Assembly: GCF_024508275.1 (NCBI RefSeq) | Contig: NZ_CP101989.1 | Location: forward strand, 4,054,099-4,118,098 | Source of the DNA: Cellulomonas wangsupingiae | GTDB taxonomy: Bacteria; Actinomycetota; Actinomycetes; Actinomycetales; Cellulomonadaceae | Direction of reading: 5' to 3' | DNA length: 64,000 nt | Part shown: positions 42,254 to 52,220 of the stretch, one piece after another | How the letters are laid out: each line of letters starts with the position of its first letter | How positions within the stretch are numbered: position 1 is the stretch's first letter | Made by a program: the position numbers and the translations under genes | The notes under the pieces: model-generated | Seen by the model: only the letters and a program-made list of their open reading frames with translations | Databases searched by the model: none | Told to the model about the DNA's origin: nothing

Positions 42254-43747
42254 TCAGGACCCGCGCTGCGCCCACCACGCCAGCAGCAGCTCGCGCGCCC
42301 GCTCCTGGCCCAGCGGTCCGTGCTCCATGCGCTGCTCGAGCAGGTACCGGTACGCCTCGCCGACCTCGCGCCCGGGACGGATGCCGAGGATCTCCATGAT
42401 CTGCGTCCCGTCGAGGTCGGGCCGGATCGACGCGAGCTCCTCCGCCTCGCGCAGCGTGGCGATGCGCTGCTCGAGGCTGTCGTACGCCGCCTTGAGACGT
42501 GCGGCCTTGCGCTGGTTGCGCGTCGTGGAGTCCGAACGGGTCAGGCGGTGCAGCCGCTCCAGCAGCGGGCCGGCGTCCGTGACGTACCGGCGGACCGCGG
42601 AGTCCGTCCACTCGCCCTCGCCGTACCCGTGGAACCGCAGGTGCAGCTCGGTCAGGCGGGCGACGTCGTTGACGGTCTGCTTGTCGAACCGCAGGGCCTT
42701 GAGCCGCTTCGCCGCGAGCTTCGCGCCGACGGCCTCGTGGTGGTGGAAGCTGACGCCGCCCGCCGGCTCGAACCGGCGCGTGCGGGGCTTGCCGATGTCG
42801 TGGAGCAGGGCCGCCAGGCGCAGCGTCAGGTCCGGGCCGGGGACGGCGCCGTCCGGGCCGGTCTCCAGCGCGATCGCCTTCTCCAGCACCATCAGGGAGT
42901 GCTCGTAGACGTCCTTGTGACGGTGGTGCTCGTCGATCTCGAGCCGCAGCGCCGGCAGCTCGGGCAGGACGTGGTCCGCCAGGCCGGTGTCGACGAGCAC
43001 CTCGAGCCCCGCGCGGGGGTACGGCGCGAGCAGCAGCTTGGTGAGCTCGTCACGGACACGCTCGGCCGAGACGATCTCGATGCGTCCCGCCATGTCGACG
43101 ATCGCCGCGCGGGCCTCGTCGTCCAGCCGGAACCCGAGCTGGGCGACGAAGCGCGCGGCCCGCATCATCCGCAGCGGGTCGTCGTCGAAGGACCGGCGCG
43201 GGTCGATGGGCGTCCGCAGCACGCCGGCCGCGAGGTCGGCGAGACCGTCGAAGGGGTCGACGAAGACGAGGTCCGGCACGCGCACCGCCATGGCGTTGAC
43301 GGTGAAGTCCCGCCGGGACAGGTCGCCCTCGAGGGTGTCGCCGAACTGCACGAGCGGCTTGCGGGACGTCGGGTCGTACGCGTCGGTGCGGTACGTCGTC
43401 ACCTCGACGACGACGTCCTGCGTCGCGCCGCGCCGGCCGGCGAAGCGCCGCGCCCCGACCGTCCCGAACTCCCGGCCGATGTCCCAGTGCGCGTCGCCCC
43501 ACGCAGCGAGCAACGGCTCGGCCTCGTCGGGCGTCGCGGACGTCGTCAGGTCGAGGTCGTTGCTGACGCGCCCCAGGAACGCGTCGCGCACGGGCCCCCC
43601 GACGAGTGCGAGCTCGTGGCCGGCGGCGCGGAACCGCTGACCCAGGTCGATCGCGTCGGGCGCCATCGCGGCGAGGGACTCCAGGGCGCGGCGGCGCAGC
43701 TGCTGCACGGCCGCGGCGTCGGGCTGGTCGGTGGGGACGTCGGGCAC
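42254..43747 (-). CDS. cca: CCA tRNA nucleotidyltransferase
   Basis: A 497-residue class II enzyme that adds or repairs the 3' CCA of tRNAs. The nucleotidyltransferase head has ALVGGPVRDAFLGRVSNDLD with the catalytic DLD, then GDLSRRDFTVNAMAV and DPLRMMRAARFVAQLGF. A C-terminal HD domain is present (LLHDIGKP and VSFHHHEAVGAK), as in actinobacterial forms. GTG 43747 is chosen; there is no clear ribosome site, so a leaderless mRNA is possible. Divergent from the Nudix gene, as in other actinobacteria. Confidence 0.95.
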   Translation of the reverse strand: MPDVPTDQPDAAAVQQLRRRALESLAAMAPDAIDLGQRFRAAGHELALVGGPVRDAFLGRVSNDLDLTTSATPDEAEPLLAAWGDAHWDIGREFGTVGARRFAGRRGATQDVVVEVTTYRTDAYDPTSRKPLVQFGDTLEGDLSRRDFTVNAMAVRVPDLVFVDPFDGLADLAAGVLRTPIDPRRSFDDDPLRMMRAARFVAQLGFRLDDEARAAIVDMAGRIEIVSAERVRDELTKLLLAPYPRAGLEVLVDTGLADHVLPELPALRLEIDEHHRHKDVYEHSLMVLEKAIALETGPDGAVPGPDLTLRLAALLHDIGKPRTRRFEPAGGVSFHHHEAVGAKLAAKRLKALRFDKQTVNDVARLTELHLRFHGYGEGEWTDSAVRRYVTDAGPLLERLHRLTRSDSTTRNQRKAARLKAAYDSLEQRIATLREAEELASIRPDLDGTQIMEILGIRPGREVGEAYRYLLEQRMEHGPLGQERARELLLAWWAQRGS

Positions 43748-43868
43748 CGCACAAGCGTGCCAGAGGTCGCGACCGGCGTGCGTCGCCGGGACGGCCCGGG
43801 GGGGCGTGGGCGGGCACCGGCGCAGGCACACGTCGTCGGCACGAACGGAACGGGTCAGGAGGAGTCGT

Positions 43869-43874
43869 TACAGT
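43869..43874 (+). promoter_or_regulatory. -10 element of a possible leaderless transcript
   Basis: TACAGT ends 6 bp before ATG 43881, the spacing of leaderless actinobacterial genes, and no ribosome site lies at a usable distance. Confidence 0.4.
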
Positions 43875-43880
43875 GTCGGC

Positions 43881-44429
43881 ATGTCCACCGCCGCCCGTCC
43901 GCCCGGTCACGGGCGAGTGCCGGCGCCGCCGGGAGGGCATCCCCTGCGCATCGACCCGTCGCGGATCGCCCACCGGACGCACGTCGCGCTGCCCGTCGTC
44001 GACGAGACGTCCGCGGGTGGACTGGTCGTGCTGCGGCAGGAAGGGCACTACGCGGCGGCCGTCATCGCGCGCCGCAACCGGGCGGGCCGCCTCGAGTGGT
44101 GCCTGCCGAAGGGCCACCTCGAGGGCGACGAGACGCCGGAGGAGGCCGCCGTCCGCGAGATCGCGGAGGAGACCGGCATCACGGGTCGGATCCTGCGCCG
44201 CCTCGGGGTCATCGACTACTGGTTCTCCGGGGACGAGCACCGGGTGCACAAGGTGGTCCACCACTTCCTGCTCGGTGCCCTGCACGGTGAGCTCACGGTG
44301 GAGAACGACCCCGACGGCGAGGCGGAGGACGTCGAGTGGGTCCGTGTGGCCGACCTGTCCGAGCGGCTCGCCTACCCCAACGAACGACGCCTGGCCGGCA
44401 TGGCGCTGACGGTCCTCACCGACGGATGA
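43881..44429 (+). CDS. Nudix hydrolase
   Basis: A 182-residue protein with a complete Nudix box, GHLEGDETPEEAAVREIAEE-TG (G-x5-E-x7-REIxEExG), binding Mg for hydrolysis of a nucleoside diphosphate derivative. The N-terminal 40 residues are Pro/Arg-rich. The strand before the box is LEWCLPKGH. ATG 43881. Its stop overlaps the DUF6049 start by ATGA, linking it to the murJ operon. Substrate unknown; in mycobacteria the equivalent is Rv3908 (MutT4), a relation recalled from gene order. Confidence 0.93.
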   Translation: MSTAARPPGHGRVPAPPGGHPLRIDPSRIAHRTHVALPVVDETSAGGLVVLRQEGHYAAAVIARRNRAGRLEWCLPKGHLEGDETPEEAAVREIAEETGITGRILRRLGVIDYWFSGDEHRVHKVVHHFLLGALHGELTVENDPDGEAEDVEWVRVADLSERLAYPNERRLAGMALTVLTDG

Positions 44430-46543
44430 GCACAGCAGCCCGCCGGGCCTCGTCCCTCCTGCTCGTGGCGCTCGTCGCCCTCCTCGCGCTCGCGGGGCTC
44501 ACGGCACCGGCCGCCACCGCCACGCCACGCCCGTCACCCGCCGCGGGCGACGACGGGGCGCTGCCGGTGCGCGTGCAGATCACGCAGGTCACGCCGGTCG
44601 TGCTGAGCCCTGGCGAGGACCTCGTGGTCAGCGCACGGCTGACCAACACCTCGAGCCAGACCATCGCCGCACCCCGGGCCGTGGTGCGGCTCGAGCGCGT
44701 CCGGCCCGGCACCCGCGAGGACCTGCAGAGCTGGCTCGACGAGCCGGCGACGGGCCGGCGGGCCGGGGACCGCGCCGCCTGGGTGGCCGCGGACGGCCCG
44801 CTCGAGCCCGGCGCCTCCGTCGAGCTCCAGGTCACCGTCCCCGCCGACGAGGTGGGGCTCCTCGACCGTCCCGACACGTGGGGGGCACGAGGGCTGGCGG
44901 TCGAGGCGACCGACGGCGCCCGCGTCGGTCTGCAGCGGTCCTTCGTGCTGTGGGCGACCGGCGGCGACGTCGCGCAGGCGCGGGTGTCGCTGCTCGCCCC
45001 GGCCGTCGGCCCGCCCACCGTCCCCCAGGACCTCGACGTGCCGGCGCCCGGGCCGCCGACGCTCGCGCAGCTCGTGCAGCCGGGCGGACGGCTCGCGTCG
45101 ACGCTCGAGATCGCGCGCACGAGCCCCGACGTCGCCCTGGTCGTGGACCCCGCGCTCGTGGCGGCCGCCCGTGCCGGCGGGCAGGACGTCGCGGCCTGGG
45201 CGGACGCGCTGGCCGCGACGGCGGTGGGCCGGGACGTCGTCGCGCTGCCGTGGTCCGACCCCGACCTCACCGCGCTGGCCCACGCGGACACCGTCGGGCT
45301 GCTCGACGCCGCCGTGCAGTCGTCCGCGGCCGCCACGGCCGGTGCCGTCGACGGCGGCAGGCCGCTGGCCGCCCGCACCGACGTCATGTGGGCGCCCGGT
45401 CCGACGACCGACCAGGCGACCGCCGACCTCGCGGCGCGCGGCGGCGCCTCGGTGCTGGTGCTGGCACCCGACGACGTGCCCTCCGACACCGACGCCGTCG
45501 GCGCCCGGACCACGCTGCCGACGGCGTCCGGCCCCCTCGTCGGCCTCGTGCCCGACGGGACCCTCGGCGCGCTCCTGGCGGACCCCGAGCGTCTCGACCC
45601 CGACGCCACGCCGGCGACCGTCACGCAGCGCGTGCTCGCCGAGCTGTCCATCCTGGCGCGCGGCTCCGACGAGGGCCTCCAGCACGTCCTCATCGCCCTG
45701 CCGCGTGACGCCGACCCCGACCCCGCCCTCGTCGGCGCCGTGCTGGACGCCGTGCAGAACGCTCCGTGGTCCCGCACGGCGCCGCTGACGGCACTGCTCG
45801 GGTCGACCGGCGAGGACGACCGCGCGGCGCTGCCCGCCTACGCGAGCGCGCCCGACGTGCTGGAGCCCGACGAGGTGCGGCGCCTGGCACAGTCGCGCGA
45901 CGCCACCATCGCGTTCGCCGAGGTCACCGACGACGCGGCGACGCTGCTCGACGGTGTGGACACGACGGTCCTCGCCCCGCTCGCGACCGCGTGGCGCCAG
46001 GACCCGCCGGACCGTCGGCGCCTCGTCGACGCGGCCGTCGCCGCGGTCGACGCGCGCCGCATCGGCCTGACGCTGGCCCCGACCAGCACGCAGAACCTCA
46101 TCAGCGCGGACACCGAGGTGCGGTTCTCCGTCCGCAACGACCTGCCGACCGCGGCCACGGTGCGGGTCCGGGCCACGCCCCGCAAGGCGTGCCTGCAGAC
46201 CGAGCCCAGCGCAGCGGTCGTCGTCCCACCCGCCGGCGAGGAGGTCGTGACCGTCGCCGTGCACGCGATCGCCAACTGCGAGGTCGTGGTCGAGGCGCTC
46301 CTGACCAGCGAGGACGGGACGGCGCTGGCGCAGCCCGTGACGTTCGTGGTGCGGGCGTCGCCGACGGTGGAGTCGGTGGGCACGGCCGTGGTCGGCGTGC
46401 TGCTCGCGGTGGGGCTCGTGCTGGGCGTCGTGCGGACCGTCCGACGCGGCCAGAGCGCCCGCCGCGGCGCCCGCCTCGTGCACGACGACGAGGGCACGCG
46501 CCCGCTGCCGGTGCTCGGCGGGAGCCCGGAGGTGGACGCGTGA
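44426..46543 (+). CDS. DUF6049-family exported membrane protein
   Basis: A 705-residue protein. The N-terminal signal segment [20 protein letters not shown] is followed by a large extracytoplasmic region, with an early beta domain QITQVTPVVLSPGEDLVVSA. A C-terminal membrane helix (SVGTAVVGVLLAVGLVLGVV) is followed by a basic cytoplasmic tail. Between Nudix and murJ the position is that of DUF6049 proteins, conserved in actinobacteria. Presumed to help MurJ or envelope assembly, but the role is not known. Coupled by ATGA upstream and GTGA downstream. Confidence 0.85.
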   Translation: MSTAARRASSLLLVALVALLALAGLTAPAATATPRPSPAAGDDGALPVRVQITQVTPVVLSPGEDLVVSARLTNTSSQTIAAPRAVVRLERVRPGTREDLQSWLDEPATGRRAGDRAAWVAADGPLEPGASVELQVTVPADEVGLLDRPDTWGARGLAVEATDGARVGLQRSFVLWATGGDVAQARVSLLAPAVGPPTVPQDLDVPAPGPPTLAQLVQPGGRLASTLEIARTSPDVALVVDPALVAAARAGGQDVAAWADALAATAVGRDVVALPWSDPDLTALAHADTVGLLDAAVQSSAAATAGAVDGGRPLAARTDVMWAPGPTTDQATADLAARGGASVLVLAPDDVPSDTDAVGARTTLPTASGPLVGLVPDGTLGALLADPERLDPDATPATVTQRVLAELSILARGSDEGLQHVLIALPRDADPDPALVGAVLDAVQNAPWSRTAPLTALLGSTGEDDRAALPAYASAPDVLEPDEVRRLAQSRDATIAFAEVTDDAATLLDGVDTTVLAPLATAWRQDPPDRRRLVDAAVAAVDARRIGLTLAPTSTQNLISADTEVRFSVRNDLPTAATVRVRATPRKACLQTEPSAAVVVPPAGEEVVTVAVHAIANCEVVVEALLTSEDGTALAQPVTFVVRASPTVESVGTAVVGVLLAVGLVLGVVRTVRRGQSARRGARLVHDDEGTRPLPVLGGSPEVDA

Positions 46544-48285
46544 GCGGCGCGACCCCGCCCCCCGGCGATCCGCAGGACCTGCCGGGCGACCCCGCGTCGC
46601 CGTCGGAGCCGGTCCGGCCGACCGGGGGCGACCGGCCGGCCGGGGGTGACCGGCCGGCCGAACGACCCGGTGACGGCGTCCGGCGCGGCGCGGCCCTCAT
46701 GGCCGGCGGCACCGCGGTGTCGCGCCTCCTGGGGTTCCTGCGCGCCATGGTGCTGGCCGTCGCGATCGGCGGCACGGGCCAGGCGGCCGACGCCTTCTCG
46801 GTGGCCAACAAGCTGCCGAACGTGCTCTACATGCTGCTCGCCGGCGGCGTGCTCAACGCGGTGCTGGTGCCGCAGGTCGTGCGGGCCTACAAGCGTCACG
46901 CGGGTCAGGAGTACGTCGACCGGCTCCTGAGCTTCGGGTTCGCGGTGCTCGCCGGTGCCACCGTCGTCCTGACGCTGGCGGCGCCGTGGCTCGTGCGGCT
47001 GTACGCCGACCCGTGCAGCGACGCCCAGATCGCGCTCGCGACCTCGTTCGCGTACTGGTGCGTCCCGCAGCTGTTCTTCTACGGCGCGTACGCGCTGCTC
47101 GGCCAGGTGCTGAACGCGCGCGGGTCGTTCGGGCCGTACATGTGGGCGCCCGTCGTCAACAACCTCGTCTCCATCGCCGGGTTCGGCCTGTTCATCGCGC
47201 TGTCCGGGCAGGTGCGCTCCGCCGACGACTGGAGCGACGCGCAGATCGCGCTCTTCGCGGGGTCCGCGACGATCGGGGTCGCGTGCCAGGCCCTCGTCCT
47301 CGTGCCGTTCCTGCGTCGCGCAGGCGTGCGCTACCGGTGGCGGTGGGGGCTGCGCGGGTCGGGCCTGGGCCGGGCGGGGACCGTGGCGACCTGGACGTTC
47401 ATCGGCCTGGCCATCGGCCAGCTGGGGTACGTCGTCGTGTCGCGCGTCGCCTCCGCCGCGCCGGGCGCCACCTGCAGCCCCACGACGCAGATCGCGGGCA
47501 ACGCGGCGTACGACTACGCGTTCATGCTGTTCATGCTCCCCCACTCGCTGGTGACGGTCTCCCTCGCGACGGCCCTCTTCACGCGGCTGTCGGCGCAGGC
47601 GCACGACGGCGACGTGCCCGGGGTCCGCGCGAGCCTGTCGTCCGGCCTGCGGGTCGTCGGGCTGTTCACGCTGCTCGCCGGCGCGGGCCTCGTCGTCCTC
47701 GCGGAGCCCGTGGTCCGCATCATCCTGCCGAGCCAGCCCCAGGGCACCGTCGACGCGATCGCGGGCGTCGTGGTGGCGATGGCCGTCGGGCTGCCGGCGT
47801 TCGGTGCGTGGTCGATGTGCCAGCGCGTGTACTACGCGTACGAGGACGCCAAGGGCATGGTCCCCGTGCAGGTCGTGATGGCGACCGTCGTGGTCGCCGG
47901 GACGCTGCTGGGCCAGGCGGTGCTGCCCAACAGCGCGTGGGTCGCGGGCGCCGGGCTCTCGATGAGCGTGTCGTACGTCGTGGGGACCCTGCTGGCGATG
48001 TTCGCGCTCCGGCGCCGGCTGGGCGGCGCGGTCGACGGCGCACGCGTCCTGCGGACCCACGCCCGTGCGGGGCTCGCGGCGCTCGTCGCCGGGGGCGTCG
48101 GGTACGGCGTCCTGGCCGCCGTCGGAGGCACCGGGCCGGACGGCTTCCCGGGCGCCGTCGTGCAGTGCGCGGCGGTCGGGACCGTGATGACCCTGGTCTA
48201 CCTGGGCCTGCTGCGCCTGCTGCGGGTGCGGGAGCTGGACCAGCTGCTCGGGCCCGTGCTGCGACGCGTCCGGGGGCGCCGCTGA
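46540..48285 (+). CDS. murJ: lipid II flippase MurJ (MviN)
   Basis: A 581-residue, fourteen-span membrane protein of the MOP superfamily. After a Pro/Gly-rich cytoplasmic start (about 45 residues with two PAGGDRPA-type repeats) comes ALMAGGTAVSRLLGFLRAMV, the MurJ start. ADAFSVANKLPNVLYMLLAG follows, and PYMWAPVVNNLVSI further in. It moves lipid-linked peptidoglycan precursor across the membrane. GTG 46540 overlaps the upstream stop (GTGA). It is followed by the pseudokinase, the gene fused to MurJ in M. tuberculosis. Confidence 0.95.
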   Translation: MSGATPPPGDPQDLPGDPASPSEPVRPTGGDRPAGGDRPAERPGDGVRRGAALMAGGTAVSRLLGFLRAMVLAVAIGGTGQAADAFSVANKLPNVLYMLLAGGVLNAVLVPQVVRAYKRHAGQEYVDRLLSFGFAVLAGATVVLTLAAPWLVRLYADPCSDAQIALATSFAYWCVPQLFFYGAYALLGQVLNARGSFGPYMWAPVVNNLVSIAGFGLFIALSGQVRSADDWSDAQIALFAGSATIGVACQALVLVPFLRRAGVRYRWRWGLRGSGLGRAGTVATWTFIGLAIGQLGYVVVSRVASAAPGATCSPTTQIAGNAAYDYAFMLFMLPHSLVTVSLATALFTRLSAQAHDGDVPGVRASLSSGLRVVGLFTLLAGAGLVVLAEPVVRIILPSQPQGTVDAIAGVVVAMAVGLPAFGAWSMCQRVYYAYEDAKGMVPVQVVMATVVVAGTLLGQAVLPNSAWVAGAGLSMSVSYVVGTLLAMFALRRRLGGAVDGARVLRTHARAGLAALVAGGVGYGVLAAVGGTGPDGFPGAVVQCAAVGTVMTLVYLGLLRLLRVRELDQLLGPVLRRVRGRR

Positions 48286-48361
48286 CGGCGGTCCGTCTAG
48301 CATGCTCACGGGACCTGCGACCGCAGGCCCCAAGGTCGGGGGCGACGTCGGAGGTGGCACC

Positions 48362-50191
48362 GTGACGGAAGAGGTCGGCCGGGGCACCGTGCTCGCCGGG
48401 CGCTACCGGGTGGTCGACCCGTTGCCGACGGACCTCGCCGGCGTCTCCGTGTGGCATGCGACCGACCTGATCCTCGACCGTCCCGTGCGGGTGCGCGTGC
48501 TGCAGTCCGGTGCCGTCGCGCCGGCGCTCGACGCCGCCCGCCGCGCAGCCCTCGTCACCGACGCGCGGCTCGTGCGCGTCCTCGACGTGGGCATGCACGA
48601 GGGCGTCGGGTACGTCGTCTCGGAGCAGATCACCGGCGCGTCCCTCGCCCAGCTCGTCGAGCGCGGCCCCCTGACGCCCGACCAGGCCCGTGCCGTCGTC
48701 GGCGAGGCGGCGGCGGCGCTCGAGGTCGCGCGCCGCCGCGGCGTGCACCACCTGGCGCTCCGCCCCGCCGTCGTGCACGTGTCCGCCGACGGGCGCGTCC
48801 TGGTCTCCGGCCTCGCCATCGACGCGGCGCTGCTCGGCATCGCCCACGGTGACGCCCGCGCCACCAGCCGCTCCGACACCGTCGACCTCGTGCGCCTGCT
48901 CTACACGGGCCTGACCGGCCGTTGGCCCGCTGGACGTGACGACGTCCACGAGTCGTCCGTGCAGCCCGCACCCGTGCTCGACGGTGCGCCCGTGGCGCCC
49001 GGTGAGCTCGTCGCCGACGTCCCCAACGACCTCGACACGCTGTGCGCCGTGACCCTGGGCCCGCACGAGGACGGCCCGCACACGCCGGGCGACCTGGTCC
49101 ACGAGCTCGAGCCGTGGGGTGAGATCCGCGTCGGACGCTTCGCCGACGACACCGACGCCGCAGCCGGGGTCGGTGGGGCCGTGGCGGCCGCTGCCGCCGG
49201 CGGGCTCGCCGCGCCCGAGTCCGACCCGGAGCGCCCGACCGCACCGGTGCGTGTCGCACGCCAGTCCGTGCGCTCGGCGTTCGAGGAGCTGCCGGCAGGG
49301 GTGCCGCGTCCGGGCACGCCGCCGCCGGCCGTGCCGGCGCGAGGCAGCTCCTTCCCCCCGCGCGGGGACGCCCGCGGGACGCCTCCCACCGCGGTGGTCG
49401 GAGCAGCGTCCGGTGCCGCGGCGCCTCCGCCCTCCCTGCCCGCCGCGCTCCCGCCGGTGGCACGGAACCCCGAGCCCGACCTGTGGGACGACGGCCCCGG
49501 GTTCACGGACGACCCGTTCGCGTTCGTGGAGCAGGAGGACGAGCCACGCCGTCGGTTCGACCCGACCGCGCTCGTCCTCGTGATCGTCGGCATCGCCGTG
49601 CTCATCGGGCTGATCTTCGCGGCCCGCGCGCTGTTCGCCGCGCCCGGGGGCGAGCGTGAGCCCGCCGCCGGCGAGACCTCGAGCGAGCAGCAGCCGGAGC
49701 CCAGCGGGGACGCCGCGCCGTCCCCTGCCGACGAGCCGAGCGAGGAGGCCCCGCAGGCGGGACCGCCTCCCGTCATCGCCTCCGTGCGGACGTTCGACCC
49801 CACCGACCCCGCGGGCGAGCGCGTCGAGAACGTCGAGCTCGCCGTCGACGGTGACCCCTCGACGTTCTGGTTCTCCTACACGTACAAGGCGCCCGACTTC
49901 GCCGGCCTCAAGGAGGGCATGGGCCTGGAGCTCACGCTCGCGGCCGAGAGCCCCGTCAGCGGCGTGACGCTCCACGTCAACGGCACGGGCGGGAACGTCG
50001 AGGTGCGGGCGACGTCCGGCGACACGCCGACGCAGGGCGACGTCCTCGCGTCGGGGACGCTGAGCCAGGACACGCTCCTGACGTTCTCCGAGCCGGTCAC
50101 CACGTCCACGCTCGTCCTCTACTTCACCGAGCTGCCGACGAACCCCGCGGGCCTGTTCCGCGTCGAGGTCACCGAGATCACCGTCTCCTGA
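48362..50191 (+). CDS. MurJ-associated pseudokinase with extracytoplasmic discoidin-like domain
   Basis: A 609-residue protein. Residues 1-260 have a kinase fold (VLAGRYRVVDPLPTDLAGVS, then DARLVRVLDVGMHEGVGYVV), but the catalytic loop reads HHLALRPAVVHV in place of HRD...N and DFG is replaced by SGL. It is therefore a pseudokinase. A Pro-rich linker, one span (LVLVIVGIAVLIGLIFAARA) and an extracytoplasmic beta domain follow. VENVELAVDGDPSTFWFSYT there resembles F5/8-type (discoidin) domains. In M. tuberculosis the equivalent domain of MviN is phosphorylated by PknB and binds FhaA. GTG 48362 with GGAGG 8 bp upstream is preferred over ATG 48302. Confidence 0.88.
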   Translation: MTEEVGRGTVLAGRYRVVDPLPTDLAGVSVWHATDLILDRPVRVRVLQSGAVAPALDAARRAALVTDARLVRVLDVGMHEGVGYVVSEQITGASLAQLVERGPLTPDQARAVVGEAAAALEVARRRGVHHLALRPAVVHVSADGRVLVSGLAIDAALLGIAHGDARATSRSDTVDLVRLLYTGLTGRWPAGRDDVHESSVQPAPVLDGAPVAPGELVADVPNDLDTLCAVTLGPHEDGPHTPGDLVHELEPWGEIRVGRFADDTDAAAGVGGAVAAAAAGGLAAPESDPERPTAPVRVARQSVRSAFEELPAGVPRPGTPPPAVPARGSSFPPRGDARGTPPTAVVGAASGAAAPPPSLPAALPPVARNPEPDLWDDGPGFTDDPFAFVEQEDEPRRRFDPTALVLVIVGIAVLIGLIFAARALFAAPGGEREPAAGETSSEQQPEPSGDAAPSPADEPSEEAPQAGPPPVIASVRTFDPTDPAGERVENVELAVDGDPSTFWFSYTYKAPDFAGLKEGMGLELTLAAESPVSGVTLHVNGTGGNVEVRATSGDTPTQGDVLASGTLSQDTLLTFSEPVTTSTLVLYFTELPTNPAGLFRVEVTEITVS

Positions 50192-50332
50192 CACGGCCGT
50201 CGGGCCCGCCCCGGGGCGCCGAACGTGCCGGGAACAGAAGGGCCCTACGATCGGTTGGACGACCCAGACACCGGGCCACCCTGCGGCCCCGTCGCCCCCG
50301 CGGCGACGCCGACCGACCCAGCGAGGCACCCC

Positions 50333-51358
50333 GTGACCGAACCCGACCTGCAGCCCACCTCCTCCGCCGTGCGCGACCTCGTCATCGTCGGTTCCGGCCC
50401 GGCCGGCTACACCGCGGCGATCTACGCCGCCCGGGCCGGGCTCGCGCCCGTCGTCGTCGCCGGTTCGGTGACGGCCGGTGGTGCGCTGATGAACACCACC
50501 GAGGTCGAGAACTTCCCCGGCTTCCCCGACGGGATCCAGGGCCCCGAGCTCATGGACTCGATGCAGAAGCAGGCCGAGAAGTTCGGTGCCGAGGTGCTCT
50601 GGGACGACGTGACGTCGGTCGAGCTCACCGGCGACGTCAAGGTCGTGACGACGGGCAGCGGTGACGTGTTCCGCGCCCGCGCCGTGATCCTCGCGACCGG
50701 GTCGGCGTACCGCGAGCTCGGCCTGCCGGACGAGAAGCGCCTGTCCGGTCGCGGCGTCTCGTGGTGCGCGACGTGCGACGGGTTCTTCTTCCGCGACCAG
50801 GACATCCTGGTCGTGGGCGGCGGCGACTCGGCCGTCGAGGAGGCCACGTTCCTCTCCCGGTTCGGCAGGACGGTGACGATGGTGCACCGCCGTGACCAGC
50901 TCCGGGCGTCGAAGATCATGGCGGACCGCGCCGCTGCGGACCCCAAGATCTCGTTCGCGTGGAACTCCCAGGTCGTCGCGATCCACGGCGAGGACAAGCT
51001 CACCGGCGTCACCCTGCAGGACACGGTGACCGGTGAGACCCGCGAGGTCGCGGCGGGCGGGCTGTTCGTCGCGATCGGGCACGTCCCGCGCACCGAGCTC
51101 CTCGCCGGGCAGGTGGACCTCGACGAGAACGGCTACGTGCGGGTGCAGGGCCGCTCCACCCGGACGAACCTGTCCGGCGTCTTCGCGTGCGGCGACGTCG
51201 TCGACCACACGTACCGCCAGGCGATCACGGCCGCGGGCTCGGGCTGCTCCGCGGCGCTCGACGCCCAGCACTTCCTCGCGGCGCTGACGGACGTCGTCGA
51301 CCCCGTGTCGCCCGGTTCGGCCCTGGTGGCCGAGGGTCTGCCGGAGGTGCGGGCATGA
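50333..51358 (+). CDS. trxB: thioredoxin-disulfide reductase
   Basis: A 341-residue flavoenzyme. FAD motif [20 protein letters not shown], redox centre WCATCDG (C-A-T-C), NADPH motif [18 protein letters not shown], and the C-terminal FAD motif [10 protein letters not shown] are all present. It transfers electrons from NADPH to thioredoxin. GTG 50333 has GAGG 6 bp upstream. The stop overlaps the trxA start (ATGA). The trxB-trxA-parB order is typical of the actinobacterial origin region. Confidence 0.97.
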   Translation: MTEPDLQPTSSAVRDLVIVGSGPAGYTAAIYAARAGLAPVVVAGSVTAGGALMNTTEVENFPGFPDGIQGPELMDSMQKQAEKFGAEVLWDDVTSVELTGDVKVVTTGSGDVFRARAVILATGSAYRELGLPDEKRLSGRGVSWCATCDGFFFRDQDILVVGGGDSAVEEATFLSRFGRTVTMVHRRDQLRASKIMADRAAADPKISFAWNSQVVAIHGEDKLTGVTLQDTVTGETREVAAGGLFVAIGHVPRTELLAGQVDLDENGYVRVQGRSTRTNLSGVFACGDVVDHTYRQAITAAGSGCSAALDAQHFLAALTDVVDPVSPGSALVAEGLPEVRA

Positions 51359-51687
51359 GCACGATCGACGTCACCGATCTCACCTTCGAGGCCGAGGTGC
51401 TGCGCAGCGACGTGCCGGTCGTCGTGGAGTTCTGGGCGGAGTGGTGCGGGCCGTGCCGGCTCGTCTCCCCCGTCCTCGACGAGCTGTCCGAGGAGTACGC
51501 CGGACGCGTCAAGTTCGTCAAGATCGACACCGAGGCGAACCCGGGGCTCAGCGAGGACTTCAAGGTCCAGTCGATCCCGTACATGGCCTTCTTCACCGGG
51601 GGCGAGATGGAGAAGAGCCTGGTGGGCGCTCGCCCGAAGGCCATGCTGAAGGAAGCCGTCGAGGAGCTGCTCGCCGCGCAGGCCTGA
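51355..51687 (+). CDS. trxA: thioredoxin
   Basis: A 110-residue thioredoxin with the active site [20 protein letters not shown] (WCGPC) and the cis-Pro segment [10 protein letters not shown]. It reduces protein disulfides and is re-reduced by the overlapping trxB product. ATG 51355 has GGAGG 8 bp upstream. Residues after the cis-Pro ([18 protein letters not shown]) are standard. Confidence 0.97.
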   Translation: MSTIDVTDLTFEAEVLRSDVPVVVEFWAEWCGPCRLVSPVLDELSEEYAGRVKFVKIDTEANPGLSEDFKVQSIPYMAFFTGGEMEKSLVGARPKAMLKEAVEELLAAQA

Positions 51688-52162
51688 TCGTCGGGCAGGC
51701 CGACGGCCCGGCTCGGCTGGTGCAGGGCTGAAGCGTCCGGTGGCGCACGGTTGTCGTACAGATGAGCCGGCGTGCGATGTACGTACCGGAACCTGGGGCC
51801 GGTATCGGGGGAAGGTGCCTCGTCTCCCCCCTGGCATGCGGCACCTGTCCCGGCGAAGCTGACGGCACGGGTGATGCTCGCCGACGCCGATGCCGAAGGA
51901 CCGACAGACGGCCGCCGTCGCGACGTCCACGACACGCGTGACGGCCCTGTCCACCGTTCGCCAGGCGCCGACGAGGCTCGATCCGGCCCGTGATCGCGTC
52001 CCGATCGGGTCGCGCCGGCGCTCAGGATCGTTCCTGACGAACTCACAGTGCCCGCGATATCGGGGCAGACGTGGCATCTCGGGCACGGCCTGTTGGCGCG
52101 ACGGCCGGCGCGCGGGCTCCCTGGTGAGCCGTCAAGGTCGTCGCGGACGGGCCCGGAGCCGC
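51688..52162. other. gene-free stretch between trxA and parB
   Basis: About 475 bp between convergent genes. Open frames on both strands lack coding character. I looked for riboswitch or tRNA features and saw none. Confidence 0.5.
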
Positions 52163-52199
52163 CGCGAGGCGGCCACCCGCACGCGGTGGCCGCCTCGCG
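52163..52199. terminator. parAB terminator
   Basis: Perfect 15-bp stem CGCGAGGCGGCCACC with its complement and a 7-nt loop, 22 bp after the parB stop. Confidence 0.8.
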
Positions 52200-52220
52200 A
52201 CACACCCAGGGACCGGAGCG

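Noticed and set aside
47720-51271. Long minus-strand open frame opposite the murJ 3' end, pseudokinase and trxB
   Set aside because: Antisense shadow. The plus-strand genes have full family motifs.
51688-52162. Possible riboswitch or small RNA after trxA
   Set aside because: No conserved riboswitch core was recognised, and no gene downstream on the same strand would be controlled.
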